Part shown: positions 47,505 to 57,040 of the stretch, piece after piece | Numbering within the stretch: the stretch's first letter is position 1 | Layout: the number at the start of each line of letters is the position of its first letter | Assembly: GCF_001447155.2 (NCBI RefSeq) | Contig: NZ_CP014754.1 | Location: forward strand, 2,294,001 to 2,358,000 | Source of the DNA: Marinobacter sp. LQ44 | GTDB taxonomy: Bacteria > Pseudomonadota > Gammaproteobacteria > Pseudomonadales > Oleiphilaceae | Direction of reading: 5' to 3' | DNA length: 64,000 nucleotides | Program-made: the position numbers and the translations under genes | The notes under the pieces: generated by a model | Databases searched by the model: none | What the model was told of the DNA's origin: nothing | Seen by the model: the letters and a program-made list of their open reading frames with translations, nothing else

Positions 47505-47539
47505 CAAAAAAAGGCAATGCCGGAACGCGACATTGCCTT
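47505..47539 (-). terminator. Terminator between the ABC1 kinase and recF
   Basis: On the minus strand AAGGCAATG (47539-47531) pairs with CATTGCCTT (47519-47511), and a run of T follows. It ends the dnaA-dnaN-kinase transcript. Confidence 0.85.
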
Positions 47540-47569
47540 AGTGTACAAGATGCGTGACGGCGACGCTCG

Positions 47570-48841
47570 TTAATGGAGCATAGTCAACCGTTCATCCATA
47601 AACACATCCATCTCCGGTGCCAGGATATGCACATACCGATCGAAATAGAGGAACTGTTTCAGCAACAGCGCAAATTCCCGTGGAAAGTGCAGGCCATGGC
47701 TTTCGCCCACCTTAACCATGTCCATCAGTATGTTATTGACGTCATCTTCCGCCTGACCCATTTCATAGGGAACGTCATCCGGAACCATTCGGTCCATCTG
47801 ACGATACAGGCGTTGCAGATCGGCAGAGAGCTCATCCACCTTCACCGTGCGACGGGTGACACCAATCCGGATCATGGCGTCGGCCATGCCATCAAAATTA
47901 CCCACCATAATCGCAGAGATAAAATCGCTGACGGCCTGCCAGGTGTCCGGCCTGATGCGCCCGACAATACCAAAATCGATAAACCCGACGCGCCCATCCT
48001 TCAGCACCATCAGGTTGCCAGCATGCACATCCGCGTGGAAAAACTCGCACTGGGTCAGGCTGGCGAACCAGGTATTCATGGCAGTGATCAGGGTACGTTC
48101 GGGATCCTTGGAAAAACCGCGAATGCTGTCGAGATCCGTCAGCGGAACGCCATAGAAACGCTCCATGGTCAGGATCCTGCGGGTACTGCACTGGTCATAT
48201 ACCCGGGGTACGGTCGCGTCGTCGTTATGGGTATTCAGCAAGAATTCCCGGAACACCTTCAGATTATTGGCTTCCTTGATGAAGTCGCATTCCTCCATCA
48301 TGGTCTGCTGAATTTCTTCAACAATGCCAGACAGTGAGGTCCACGACAGTTTCGGCGCCAGGGTTTCCAGAATTCGCGCCGACAGGTATAGAAAGTTCAG
48401 ATCGGTCAGCAGAATATTTTCCACGCCAGGCTTCTGAACCTTGATCACCACGTCTTCGCCAGTCACCAGTTTCGCCGCATGGACCTGCGCAATGGATGCC
48501 GACGCCAAAGCCACCGGATCAATCTCCGAGTACACCTGATCGATCGGCCGCCCCAGTTCCTCACGAATGATGCGCTTGATCACCCCAAATGGAAGACTGG
48601 GGGTTTTATCCAGGCAATACTGAAACTCTTCCACGTACTCTTTGGGAAAGAACGTGGGGGAGCTGGCAATAAACTGACCAAGCTTGATGTAGGTGGCCCC
48701 AAGGTTCTCAAACGTCTGGCGCAGCAGTTTCGGGGTAGGGGGGCGATCGCCCCGAACCCAGTTCAGACCGGTACGGCCTAGCACCGACAGTGTCTGACCA
48801 ACCCTGAAAGCACCTTTGATTCCGTTCGTTACGGCACCCAT
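47570..48841 (-). CDS. ABC1/UbiB-type atypical kinase
   Basis: A 423-residue protein kinase-like protein of the ABC1/AarF/UbiB family. It shows the family's N-terminal KxGQ-type motif in TYIKLGQFIASSPTFFP near residue 50, the Ala-rich nucleotide loop in ALASASIAQVHAAKL near 112, the catalytic HADVHAGNLMVL near 270, and the metal-binding DFG in GFIDFGIVG near 288. Related proteins support ubiquinone synthesis or lipid handling by an ATPase activity. It lacks the C-terminal membrane helices of UbiB and is shorter, so it is probably not UbiB itself. It sits between dnaN and recF, 18 bases after dnaN. Confidence 0.85.
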   Translation of the reverse strand: MGAVTNGIKGAFRVGQTLSVLGRTGLNWVRGDRPPTPKLLRQTFENLGATYIKLGQFIASSPTFFPKEYVEEFQYCLDKTPSLPFGVIKRIIREELGRPIDQVYSEIDPVALASASIAQVHAAKLVTGEDVVIKVQKPGVENILLTDLNFLYLSARILETLAPKLSWTSLSGIVEEIQQTMMEECDFIKEANNLKVFREFLLNTHNDDATVPRVYDQCSTRRILTMERFYGVPLTDLDSIRGFSKDPERTLITAMNTWFASLTQCEFFHADVHAGNLMVLKDGRVGFIDFGIVGRIRPDTWQAVSDFISAIMVGNFDGMADAMIRIGVTRRTVKVDELSADLQRLYRQMDRMVPDDVPYEMGQAEDDVNNILMDMVKVGESHGLHFPREFALLLKQFLYFDRYVHILAPEMDVFMDERLTMLH

Positions 48842-48859
48842 TACATTCCTCCGGAAAGG

Positions 48860-49963
48860 TTACAGCCGCATCGGCATGACCACATACAGGCAGCTGTTAT
48901 CGTTCTCTGCTTCGATCAATGCGCTGCTGTTGGGATTGGACAGGGTAATCTTCACCTGCGCCTCATCCAGCGCATTCATCACGTCAATCAGATAACCTAC
49001 ATTAAAACCGATCTGAAGGGATTCGCCCTGATAGTCCACCGGCAGCGCGTCTTCGGCCTGTTCCTGGTCCGGGTTGTTCGCGAACACCTGCAGCTCTCCC
49101 GGCGCCAGGTTCAGGCGCACACCGCGGATATTCTCGTGGGAGAGAATACCGGCCCGCTGCAAGGTGTTCTTCAGCGTTGCCCTGTCAGCGAGCACCACCT
49201 TATCGCCGCCCCTGGGGATAACCCGGTTGTAATCCGGGAACTTGCCTTCAATGAGTTTCGAGGTAAAGGTATAGGCGCCCACCGTCGCACGCAGGTGGTT
49301 GTCGCCAATCACCAGAGTGACCGGCGATTCCACATCATCCAGCAGGCGGGCCAGCTCCAACACGCCTTTTCTGGGCACAATCACCTGTCGCGGTTCCGGG
49401 CAACCGGTTTGCAAATCGGAATGGGCCATGGCCAGCCGATGGCCGTCGGTCGCCACCACCCGTACATGGCCGCTGTCGACTTCCAGCAGCAGGCCGTTGA
49501 GGTAATACCGAACATCCTGCTGCGCCATGGCAAACGCCGTGGCGTCCAGCATGCGGCCGAGCTCTTTCTGCGGCAGCTCAAGGCGAAAGCTTTCCGGCTC
49601 GTCTTCCACATTGGGAAAGTGCTCGGCCGGCAGGGTCGACAAGGTAAAATGGGAGTTACCCGCACGCACGTGCAGGCGGTCGCCTTCCAGCGCCAGATCT
49701 ATCGGGGCTTCGTCACCCAGTGCCCGACAGATGTCAGACAGCTTCCTGGCCGGTACCGTGATCCTGCCAGGCTGGTCCACGTGGACCGGCGTAACCCGCC
49801 CGACCAACTCAACTTCCATATTGGTACCGGTGAGTGTCAGTGTGTTGTCTTCAGCTTCCAGCAACACGTTGGACAAAACCGGCATGGTCTGTTTCTTTTC
49901 CACAACGCCAGCAATGCTTTGCAGAGGAGTAAGAAGGGATTCACGGCTTATGGTCAGTTTCAT
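48860..49963 (-). CDS. dnaN: DNA polymerase III beta subunit (sliding clamp)
   Basis: A 367-residue DnaN. It begins MKLTISRESLLTPLQSIAGV and ends with the clamp C terminus NSSALIEAENDNSCLYVVMPMRL-type sequence. Internal landmarks are LPVLSN-like KKQTMPVLSNVLLEAED near residue 25 and HLRATVGAYTFTSKLIEGKF near 230, with DYNRVIPRG. It dimerises into the ring that tethers polymerase III to DNA. It lies 53 bases after dnaA and was probably co-transcribed with it. Length matches the gammaproteobacterial norm. Confidence 0.97.
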   Translation of the reverse strand: MKLTISRESLLTPLQSIAGVVEKKQTMPVLSNVLLEAEDNTLTLTGTNMEVELVGRVTPVHVDQPGRITVPARKLSDICRALGDEAPIDLALEGDRLHVRAGNSHFTLSTLPAEHFPNVEDEPESFRLELPQKELGRMLDATAFAMAQQDVRYYLNGLLLEVDSGHVRVVATDGHRLAMAHSDLQTGCPEPRQVIVPRKGVLELARLLDDVESPVTLVIGDNHLRATVGAYTFTSKLIEGKFPDYNRVIPRGGDKVVLADRATLKNTLQRAGILSHENIRGVRLNLAPGELQVFANNPDQEQAEDALPVDYQGESLQIGFNVGYLIDVMNALDEAQVKITLSNPNSSALIEAENDNSCLYVVMPMRL

Positions 49964-50016
49964 GGCACTCGGCTTCAGTTGTCGGAAGTGAATGTTGTTG
50001 GTTGATCGCCACCTGG

Positions 50017-51483
50017 TCAGGTGGTCAGCAATCGCATAAAGTTCTGGTAGTCCTCACGAATTCCAGGGTCCGTTTCCTGGAGTTCCACAATCTTCTTACA
50101 GGCATGCAACACCGTGGTGTGGTCACGGCCACCAAAGGCATCGCCGATTTCCGGCAGGCTGTGATTGGTCAATTCCTTAGCCAGGGACATGGCCACCTGG
50201 CGGGGGCGGGTCACTGTCCGGGTGCGGCGTTTGGACAATAGATCGGCCACCTTGATCTTGTAGTACTCCGCCACCGTGCGCTGAATGTTATCGATACTGA
50301 CCTGTTTTTCATGCAACGCCAGCAGATCTTTCAGGCTTTCCCGAATGAAGGGCGGGGTAATCTCGGAGCCAGTGAAGTGAGCATTCGCTATCACCAGACG
50401 AAGCGCTCCTTCAAGCTCTCGCACGTTTGAGCGAATTTTCTGGGCAATAAAGAACGCCGCCTCGCTGCTCAGTTTCACGTTGGCCTGCTCGGCCTTTTTC
50501 ATCAGAATCGCCACCCGGGTTTCCAGCTCCGGCGGCTCCACCATTACCGTCAGACCCCAGCCAAACCTGGATTTCAACCGCTCTTCCATATCGACGATTT
50601 CTTTCGGAAACCGATCACAGGTCACGATGACCTGCTGGCCACCTTCAAGCAGCGCATTAAAGGTATGGAAAAATTCTTCCTGTGAGCGCTCTTTACGGGC
50701 AAAGAACTGGATATCGTCAATCAGCAACGCATCCACAGAGCGGTAGTAACGTTTGAACTCGTTGATGGCGTTCAACTGAAGCGCCTTGACCATATCCGCG
50801 ACAAACCGTTCAGAGCGAAGGTAAGCGACTTTCGCCTTGGGATTGCGGCGCACGATTTCATTGCCGATGGCGTGCATCAGGTGGGTTTTACCAAGACCGA
50901 CACCGCCGTACAGGAACAGCGGGTTATAGGCTCCGCCGGGGTTCTCTGCCACCTGCATTGAGGCCGCACGGGCCAGCTGGTTGGACTTACCCTCAACAAA
51001 GGTCTCGAAGGTGAAAGTCTCATTGAGAAAGCTCTGATGCTTGATGTCACCTTCCACCTGCACCGGCCGGCGCTCACCATTGATTTTCTGCGCACTGCGG
51101 CTAACACCGGCAGAGGTAGAACCCGCGACAGTTGCCGCGACACTCTTCTCTTCCTCGGTTACCCGCTGCCCGGTTTCCTCTGCCAGACTGGCCGGCTTCG
51201 GCTCAGCCACCGAGCGCACCACCGGTTCACTTTCCCGGGGCGCCGAGCCTACTTTCATCTGAACCCGCGGCGCCTGGCCACCGTTGAGGTCCTTCAGAAC
51301 TTCCTCTATACGGCGCAGATACTTTTCATTCACCCAGTCCATCACAAAACGGTTCGGCGCAAACAGCATCAGCTGCCCCTCTCGGAGATCCGACTGAAGG
51401 GGTCTTAACCAGGTATTGAACTGTTGCGCGGGAAACTCATCCCGGAGTACTTCAAGACATTGATGCCACATACTGTTAGGCAC
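50017..51483 (-). CDS. dnaA: Chromosomal replication initiator DnaA
   Basis: A 488-residue DnaA. Domain I is [21 protein letters not shown] variable domain II (about 90-160) follows, rich in Glu, Ser and Ala. The AAA+ domain has Walker [19 protein letters not shown] near 185 and Walker [17 protein letters not shown] near 245. The C-terminal DNA-binding domain is [20 protein letters not shown] then [16 protein letters not shown] 51483 with GGGAG upstream is preferred; ATG 51471 is also possible. It opens the origin by binding DnaA boxes in 51517-52125. Confidence 0.97.
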   Translation of the reverse strand: MPNSMWHQCLEVLRDEFPAQQFNTWLRPLQSDLREGQLMLFAPNRFVMDWVNEKYLRRIEEVLKDLNGGQAPRVQMKVGSAPRESEPVVRSVAEPKPASLAEETGQRVTEEEKSVAATVAGSTSAGVSRSAQKINGERRPVQVEGDIKHQSFLNETFTFETFVEGKSNQLARAASMQVAENPGGAYNPLFLYGGVGLGKTHLMHAIGNEIVRRNPKAKVAYLRSERFVADMVKALQLNAINEFKRYYRSVDALLIDDIQFFARKERSQEEFFHTFNALLEGGQQVIVTCDRFPKEIVDMEERLKSRFGWGLTVMVEPPELETRVAILMKKAEQANVKLSSEAAFFIAQKIRSNVRELEGALRLVIANAHFTGSEITPPFIRESLKDLLALHEKQVSIDNIQRTVAEYYKIKVADLLSKRRTRTVTRPRQVAMSLAKELTNHSLPEIGDAFGGRDHTTVLHACKKIVELQETDPGIREDYQNFMRLLTT

Positions 51484-51516
51484 GACCGCCTGCTCCCGAA
51501 ACCTGACTGTTCTCAC

Positions 51517-52125
51517 ATCGGAAAAGGCTTTTTCCGACGCTCAAGGTGACCCCGGATTCTACCCCGCCGCGGCCCACAGTAAAAGGCCAACAATCACTGT
51601 CATAAACAGCCTGTGGAAACATTTCTTTTGATCTTTCATAAAGTTCCAGACCTATCTACAGGCTTGTGTACAGAAATGCCCTGAAAAAAAGTTACCCACA
51701 GTTCGTTGTGTACAGACCACCCCCAACCCTGTGTGAAAGCCTTGGACCAAACCATGAATAACTCAGGTCCAGTCCGAAACACCGGGTTATTCACAATTCC
51801 ACACCCACTCGTCCACAGGGCTCACCGCCACCTGTCACCGTACTTGTCATTCATTCAACCTCCTGTTGCTAAGAGAAAAAACCGACTTTCCCACAGATAT
51901 CAAGGTGCCTAATAACAGTAATAAATAATCTTTGAAAGAATATAAAAAAGACCTATAGATTTTATTAGCCGCCCCTTCGGCATTTACCCCCACCGAAAAT
52001 TTCACTTCCCCCATGCGCAGTCATTGAACTTACTAGCAGATTTGACTAGAATGCCGCTCCTGTTTTGGCTGTCTATTTTCCAGCCAACGACCAATGTCCA
52101 TTGACGAATTTGTGAGAACATCACC
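51517..52125. other. oriC: Chromosomal replication origin (oriC) region
   Basis: A 609-base gene-free stretch between the divergent dnaA and rpmH, the standard origin position in Pseudomonas-like bacteria. Candidate DnaA boxes are TTATTCACA (51787-51795, fits TTWTNCACA), TTACCCACA (51692-51700), CTATCTACA (51652-51660), TTTCCCACA (51887-51895) and TGTGGAAAC (51612-51620). No exact TTATCCACA is seen. An AT-rich block at about 51910-51968 (AATAACAGTAATAAATAATC and onward) is the likely unwinding element. TTGACT near 52041 may be part of the rpmH promoter. Confidence 0.85.
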
Positions 52126-52260
52126 ATGAAAAGAACATTCCAACCGAGCGTCCTGAAGCGCAAGCGTGTTCACGGCTTCCGTGCCCGTATGGCGACTGCA
52201 AACGGCCGTAAGGTAATCTCTCGTCGCCGTGCCAAGGGCCGCGCACGCCTGTCAGCGTAA
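52126..52260 (+). CDS. rpmH: 50S ribosomal protein L34
   Basis: A 44-residue, highly basic protein beginning [20 protein letters not shown], with the family signature through [12 protein letters not shown]. It binds 23S rRNA in the large subunit. It is the first gene on the right of the origin and leads the rpmH-rnpA-yidD-yidC cluster; rnpA starts 15 bases later. Length is standard for L34. Confidence 0.98.
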   Translation: MKRTFQPSVLKRKRVHGFRARMATANGRKVISRRRAKGRARLSA

Positions 52261-52275
52261 CCTGATGTTTGCCTC

Positions 52276-52674
52276 ATGAAGGCCTTGACGTTTCCGAAGT
52301 CACACAGACTGTTGCGGCCTTCGGACTACAGCAAGGTCTTCGATGATGTGCAGCTGAAAGTTCCGCACAGGAATTTTCTGATCCTGGCAGCTCCAAATAA
52401 TCTGGGCCATGCCAGGGTCGGACTCATATTCTCCAAAAAGAATCTCAAGCTGGCGGTCCAGAGAAATCGGATAAAACGCCAGGTTCGAGAAACTTTCAGG
52501 CATCAGACGGATCTACCGGACCTCGACATTATTGTTTTTGGTCGGCAAGGACTTGCTCAACTGGATAACGCCTCAGTCATATCGTCGCTTAACGATCTTT
52601 GGCGCCGTCTCAGAAAGAAGTACCATCAGTCCTCAGTTGATCAAACGACTGTGAATTCAAAAGGTACGGGTTAA
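52276..52674 (+). CDS. rnpA: Ribonuclease P protein component
   Basis: A 132-residue basic protein that supports the RNase P RNA in tRNA 5' processing. Landmarks are [20 protein letters not shown] near the N terminus and the RNR signature in [19 protein letters not shown] near residues 57-75, followed by [15 protein letters not shown]. The C terminus is slightly longer than in E. coli. It overlaps yidD by one base (TAATG), so the two are coupled. Confidence 0.96.
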   Translation: MKALTFPKSHRLLRPSDYSKVFDDVQLKVPHRNFLILAAPNNLGHARVGLIFSKKNLKLAVQRNRIKRQVRETFRHQTDLPDLDIIVFGRQGLAQLDNASVISSLNDLWRRLRKKYHQSSVDQTTVNSKGTG

Positions 52675-52928
52675 TGCGACAGATTCTGTTACTGCCTATC
52701 CGGTTCTATCAGTACGCCATCAGTCCCATGATGGCCAGCCATTGCCGGCATTTCCCAACCTGCTCCCAATACGCGGTTGAAGCCATTCAACACCACGGAG
52801 CAGCCAAAGGCTGTTATCTGGCAACCCGCCGATTATTAAGGTGTCATCCCTGGGCCGAAGGCGGTTATGATCCCGTACCGGGCACCGAAGCCCAACATTT
52901 TCCGACCAACACTCAAACCAGAAACTAA
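52674..52928 (+). CDS. yidD: Membrane protein insertion efficiency factor YidD
   Basis: An 84-residue protein with the YidD core: [20 protein letters not shown], then [20 protein letters not shown] and [17 protein letters not shown]. The conserved cysteines (Cys in SHCR, TCSQY and RCHPW) are present. It is membrane-associated and assists YidC-dependent insertion. It lies between rnpA and yidC, five bases before yidC. Confidence 0.95.
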   Translation: MRQILLLPIRFYQYAISPMMASHCRHFPTCSQYAVEAIQHHGAAKGCYLATRRLLRCHPWAEGGYDPVPGTEAQHFPTNTQTRN

Positions 52929-52933
52929 CGTTT

Positions 52934-54628
52934 ATGGATATTCAACGCATCGTTTTGTTTGCCGGCCTGGCTATTGTCAGTTATCTGATGGTGCTTGCCT
53001 GGAATGAGGACTACAACCAGCCCCGTACTGAACAGGTCACCCAGGTAGAAACCTCGGGATCAGGCGCGTCGGTTGATGACATGGTTCTGCCGGAAAGTGC
53101 TTCCCGGACAGACGATGAGTTTGTCACACCGGAAACCGGTGAACTCCGGTCCAGCTCATCGGACGGCGAACAAAGTGTCGGCGACCAGTTCGTTACAGTG
53201 GTGACCGATGTACTGGAACTGACCATCGACCGTGTTGGTGGCAATGTCATCGCCAGCTCCCTGCTCCAGTACGATGAATCCCTCGACAGCGAACAACCTT
53301 TGACGCTTCTGACCAACACCCAGAATCGTACCTACGTGTTGGAAAGTGGTTTGATTGGCCGAAATGGTCCCGATGGTCGAAACGCCGGTGCTACCCCGGT
53401 GTACCAGGTGGAAACCAACCGTTTCGAACTGTCGGAAGGACAGGATGAGCTGATCATCGATCTGACGCTGACCAACGACGACGGCATTGAGATCATTAAA
53501 CGGTATACCCTGGCCCGCGACAGCTATGAGATTGGGGTGCGTTATCTGATCAGCAATCAGTCCGACTCCGATTGGCAGGGCAATTTCACCGGCAAGATCG
53601 TTCGAGATGAGGCTCCCGACCCAACTTCCCAGAGCACGATGGGCATCAAAGCCTATCTGGGCCTGGTGATCAGCACACCTGACGATCCTTACGAAAAATA
53701 CGACTTCAGTGACCTCGGTAAACAACGGGTTAACGAAGCGGTCACCAACGGCTGGTTGGCGTTCCTGCAGCATTACTTCATCACTGCCTGGATTCCCGAC
53801 CGTGACCAGACCGCCCAGTTCCAGACCACCCGCCGGGACCAGCTGCATGTTATGGGTTTTGTCTACCCCGCTACCGCGGTCGCCCCTGGGCAGACCGTTG
53901 AGGTAGGTGCTACAGCTTATGTGGGTCCCAAGATTATTGATCGTCTGGAAGCCCTGGCGCCCAATCTGGACCGCACCGTTGACTTTGGCTGGCTGTTCTT
54001 TATCTCCCTGCCGCTGTTCTACATCCTGGAATGGTTCTATGGTCTGGTGGGTAACTGGGGTGTGGCGATCATCCTGCTGACCGTGCTGGTAAAAGCGGTG
54101 TTCTTCCACCTGTCGGCAACCAGCTATCGCTCCATGGCAAAAATGCGGGCTGTTGCGCCACAGCTCACGCGCCTGAAAGAACTCTATGGTGATGATCGCC
54201 AGCGTATGTCCCAGGAAATGATGGCCCTGTACAAGCGGGAGAAAATCAATCCGCTGGGTGGCTGTTTGCCAATTCTGGTACAGATGCCGGTGTTCATTGC
54301 ACTCTACTGGGTACTGTTCGAGAGTGTTCAGCTGCGACACGCACCGTTCATGCTGTGGATAAACGACCTTTCACAGATGGATCCGTACTTTATCCTGCCG
54401 ATTCTGATGGGTATCAGCATGTTCATCCAGATGAGCCTGAACCCGACACCGCCAGACCCCATGCAGGCGAAGATCATGAAGCTGATGCCACCGATCTTCA
54501 CCGTGTTCTTCCTGTGGTTCCCGTCTGGTCTGGTACTTTACTGGCTGGTGAACAACATTCTTTCGATCTCCCAGCAGTGGTACATTACCCGCAAGATCGA
54601 AGCGGAAACGGCAGGCAAGAAATACTGA
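52934..54628 (+). CDS. yidC: Membrane protein insertase YidC
   Basis: A 564-residue YidC/Oxa1 insertase of the Gram-negative type. The N-terminal helix (IVLFAGLAIVSYLMVLAWNE) anchors a large periplasmic domain (about 25-350). Five further membrane segments follow from about residue 355. The cytoplasmic loop MAKMRAVAPQLTRLKELYGD lies near 400, and the hydrophilic groove region MPVFIALYWVLFESVQLRHA near 455. It inserts membrane proteins alone or with SecYEG. It ends the origin-side cluster; a terminator separates it from mnmE. Confidence 0.97.
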   Translation: MDIQRIVLFAGLAIVSYLMVLAWNEDYNQPRTEQVTQVETSGSGASVDDMVLPESASRTDDEFVTPETGELRSSSSDGEQSVGDQFVTVVTDVLELTIDRVGGNVIASSLLQYDESLDSEQPLTLLTNTQNRTYVLESGLIGRNGPDGRNAGATPVYQVETNRFELSEGQDELIIDLTLTNDDGIEIIKRYTLARDSYEIGVRYLISNQSDSDWQGNFTGKIVRDEAPDPTSQSTMGIKAYLGLVISTPDDPYEKYDFSDLGKQRVNEAVTNGWLAFLQHYFITAWIPDRDQTAQFQTTRRDQLHVMGFVYPATAVAPGQTVEVGATAYVGPKIIDRLEALAPNLDRTVDFGWLFFISLPLFYILEWFYGLVGNWGVAIILLTVLVKAVFFHLSATSYRSMAKMRAVAPQLTRLKELYGDDRQRMSQEMMALYKREKINPLGGCLPILVQMPVFIALYWVLFESVQLRHAPFMLWINDLSQMDPYFILPILMGISMFIQMSLNPTPPDPMQAKIMKLMPPIFTVFFLWFPSGLVLYWLVNNILSISQQWYITRKIEAETAGKKY

Positions 54629-54648
54629 CTTATCAGTTGCTCTGACCT

Positions 54649-54682
54649 GACAAAGGCTCCCTTGCGGAGCCTTTGTCATTTC
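54649..54682 (+). terminator. Terminator after yidC
   Basis: A 12-base perfect stem GACAAAGGCTCC / GGAGCCTTTGTC with loop CTTGC, followed by ATTTCC, 20 bases past the yidC stop. Confidence 0.85.
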
Positions 54683-54701
54683 CAATCAGGAAAAACACAG
54701 C

Positions 54702-56072
54702 ATGCAGGCGACCACAGACACCATCGCAGCCATTGCCACCGCACCGGGCCAGGCGGGTGTGGGTATTGTGCGGGTTTCAGGACCAAAAGCCCTTGAGATC
54801 GCCCGAAACATGCTCGGCTTTGAGCCCCGGCCCCGCTACGCCCATTACGGTCCGTTTCAGGATCACCGGGGCGAGCTGATCGACGAGGGCATAGGGCTGT
54901 ATTTTCCGAACCCTCACTCGTTCACCGGTGAAGACGTGTTTGAATTGCAGGGGCACGGCGGTACCGTGATCCTCGATATGCTGTTGCGGGAAGTCTGCAG
55001 CCTGGGCGCCCGTCTGGCACGGCCTGGTGAGTTTTCCGAGCGGGCCTTTCTCAATGACAAACTCGACCTGGCTCAGGCCGAAGCCATCGCCGACCTGATT
55101 GAAAGCAGTTCGGAACAGGCTGCCCGTTGCGCCGTGCGCTCCATGCAAGGGGTATTTTCCCGGCGCATAGATGAGCTGGTAACTGCGGTGACCCATTTGC
55201 GCATCTATGTAGAAGCGGCCATCGACTTTCCGGAGGAAGAAATCGATTTTCTCGCCGATGGCAAAGTGGCTCTTGATCTGCAAGGCCTGTTGCAACAGGT
55301 GGAACAGATTCTGTCGGAAGCCCAACAGGGTACCATTCTTCGGGACGGCATGAAGGTGGTGATTGCAGGGCGCCCCAACGCCGGAAAATCCAGCCTGCTC
55401 AACGCCTTGGCCGGCCGCGAAGCGGCCATTGTCACCGCCATTGAAGGCACCACCCGGGATGTGCTGCGAGAACATATCCACATTGATGGCATGCCGTTGC
55501 ACATCATCGACACCGCCGGCCTCCGGGACAGCCCGGATGAAGTGGAGCAAATCGGCATCGCCCGGGCCTGGGATGAAATTCGCCAGGCGGATCGTATCCT
55601 GTTGATGGTAGATGCCACCACCACCGATAAAACCGAACCCCATGAAATCTGGCCGGACTTTATCGATCAGCTCCCGGCCAGTGCGCCGGTTACGGTTATC
55701 CGCAACAAGGTAGACCTTACCGGCGAACGGGTTGGCATAAGCGCCGAACCCCACCAGACGGCGCCGGTTATTCGCCTGGCGGCCAAAGGGTCGGAAGGCC
55801 TGGACACCCTCCGTACTCACCTCAAGGAATGCATTGGCTTTGCCAGTACCACCGAAGGCGGCTTTCTGGCCCGCCGACGCCACCTGGATGCCCTGGAACG
55901 GGCTCGGGATTCCCTGCTTCAGGGACAGACCCAACTGGAAGGCTATGGAGCCGGGGAACTCCTCGCTGAGGATCTTAGGGCGGCCCAGGACGCCCTGGGT
56001 GAAATCACCGGCCATCTCACGCCCGATGACCTGCTGGGCAAGATCTTCAGCAGCTTCTGCATAGGTAAGTAA
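54702..56072 (+). CDS. mnmE: tRNA uridine-5-carboxymethylaminomethyl modification GTPase
   Basis: A 456-residue MnmE (TrmE). The N-terminal tetrahydrofolate-binding domain starts [20 protein letters not shown]. The helical middle is split by a G domain with P-loop [16 protein letters not shown] near 222, the switch region [17 protein letters not shown] near 268 and the NKVD motif near 335. The essential C-terminal Cys motif FCIGK closes the protein. With MnmG it modifies the wobble uridine of several tRNAs. It has its own upstream terminator-bounded unit and a normal length. Confidence 0.97.
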   Translation: MQATTDTIAAIATAPGQAGVGIVRVSGPKALEIARNMLGFEPRPRYAHYGPFQDHRGELIDEGIGLYFPNPHSFTGEDVFELQGHGGTVILDMLLREVCSLGARLARPGEFSERAFLNDKLDLAQAEAIADLIESSSEQAARCAVRSMQGVFSRRIDELVTAVTHLRIYVEAAIDFPEEEIDFLADGKVALDLQGLLQQVEQILSEAQQGTILRDGMKVVIAGRPNAGKSSLLNALAGREAAIVTAIEGTTRDVLREHIHIDGMPLHIIDTAGLRDSPDEVEQIGIARAWDEIRQADRILLMVDATTTDKTEPHEIWPDFIDQLPASAPVTVIRNKVDLTGERVGISAEPHQTAPVIRLAAKGSEGLDTLRTHLKECIGFASTTEGGFLARRRHLDALERARDSLLQGQTQLEGYGAGELLAEDLRAAQDALGEITGHLTPDDLLGKIFSSFCIGK

Positions 56073-56227
56073 GCCGCTGATGCTGCATCGGCGGCGCCAA
56101 CAATTCCCTTACGAAAACAAACACTTTAGTTGTAAAACAACGTCAAAGCGTCGGGTAAACTCCGCCTACGTCTATTGGTGCCGCCGGTTTGGCGGTTTCA
56201 TGCCATTCGAGTTAAAGGAGATAACCT

Positions 56228-56977
56228 GTGCGTAACCTGCTGTGCGTTACTGCGGTCGTTTTTGCCCTGTTTACGGCACCATTGCCGGCCGTGGCGTCTG
56301 AGCGTATCTATATCTATACCGAGAACTTCCCTCCCTACAACATGAGTGCCACGGGTCGTGCCTTCGAGCATAACGAAGATGGTATTGATGGTCTGTGCAC
56401 AGAAATGGTCAAGGCCATTCTCGAGCACTCCGGGCTGGATTACGTGATCAAGCTGCGCAACTGGGATTTCGGCTATAACCGTGCGCTGAACAAGAAGAAT
56501 CATGGCATCTACTGCACCACCTACACGGAAAACCGGGCTTCCCAGTTCAAGTGGGTAGGGCCGCTGACCACCAACCTGTGGACGATTTTTGCCCCCCCAG
56601 GTACCGATTTGAAAATTGACAGTCTGGAAGATACCCGCGGCATGCTGTACGCCGGCTACCGGGGTGATGTGATGACCGAGTACCTGTTGGAGCGCGATTT
56701 CCGGGTATCAGCCATGGACAGCGATGACCTCAACCCCAAGCGTCTGGAACTGGGCCAGGTTGATCTGTGGATTGCAGACCGGCTGGCAGGACCTTACTTC
56801 GCCTCCCAACAGGACGTTGAAGGCCTGGAGCCGGTGTTTTCGTTCAATAACACCGAACTGTACCTGGCAATGAACCTCGAGACTTCAGAGGAAGTGATTC
56901 GCAAGCTGCGCCAGGGATTGGAGACCATTCGCAACAACGGGATGTACGAGGCCATAGAGACCAAGTGGGGGCTGTGA
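56228..56977 (+). CDS. Periplasmic substrate-binding protein (SBP_bac_3 type)
   Basis: A 249-residue exported protein. The signal peptide is about residues 1-23 (LLCVTAVVFALFTAPLPAVA). The mature part begins SERIYIYTENFPPYNMS, the usual opening of amino-acid-type solute-binding proteins. ELGQVDLWIADRLAGPYFAS near 175 and a C-terminal IRNNGMYEAIETKWGL helix complete the fold. No permease or ATPase gene is adjacent, so it may serve as a stand-alone sensor or orphan transporter partner. The start is GTG 56228 with AAAGGAG upstream. The ligand is unknown. Confidence 0.87.
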   Translation: MRNLLCVTAVVFALFTAPLPAVASERIYIYTENFPPYNMSATGRAFEHNEDGIDGLCTEMVKAILEHSGLDYVIKLRNWDFGYNRALNKKNHGIYCTTYTENRASQFKWVGPLTTNLWTIFAPPGTDLKIDSLEDTRGMLYAGYRGDVMTEYLLERDFRVSAMDSDDLNPKRLELGQVDLWIADRLAGPYFASQQDVEGLEPVFSFNNTELYLAMNLETSEEVIRKLRQGLETIRNNGMYEAIETKWGL

Positions 56978-57040
56978 CACCCTCGGCGGATCTATCGAGA
57001 CAGGGGGGAGCCACAGGCTCCCCATTTTGCGGATATAGCC

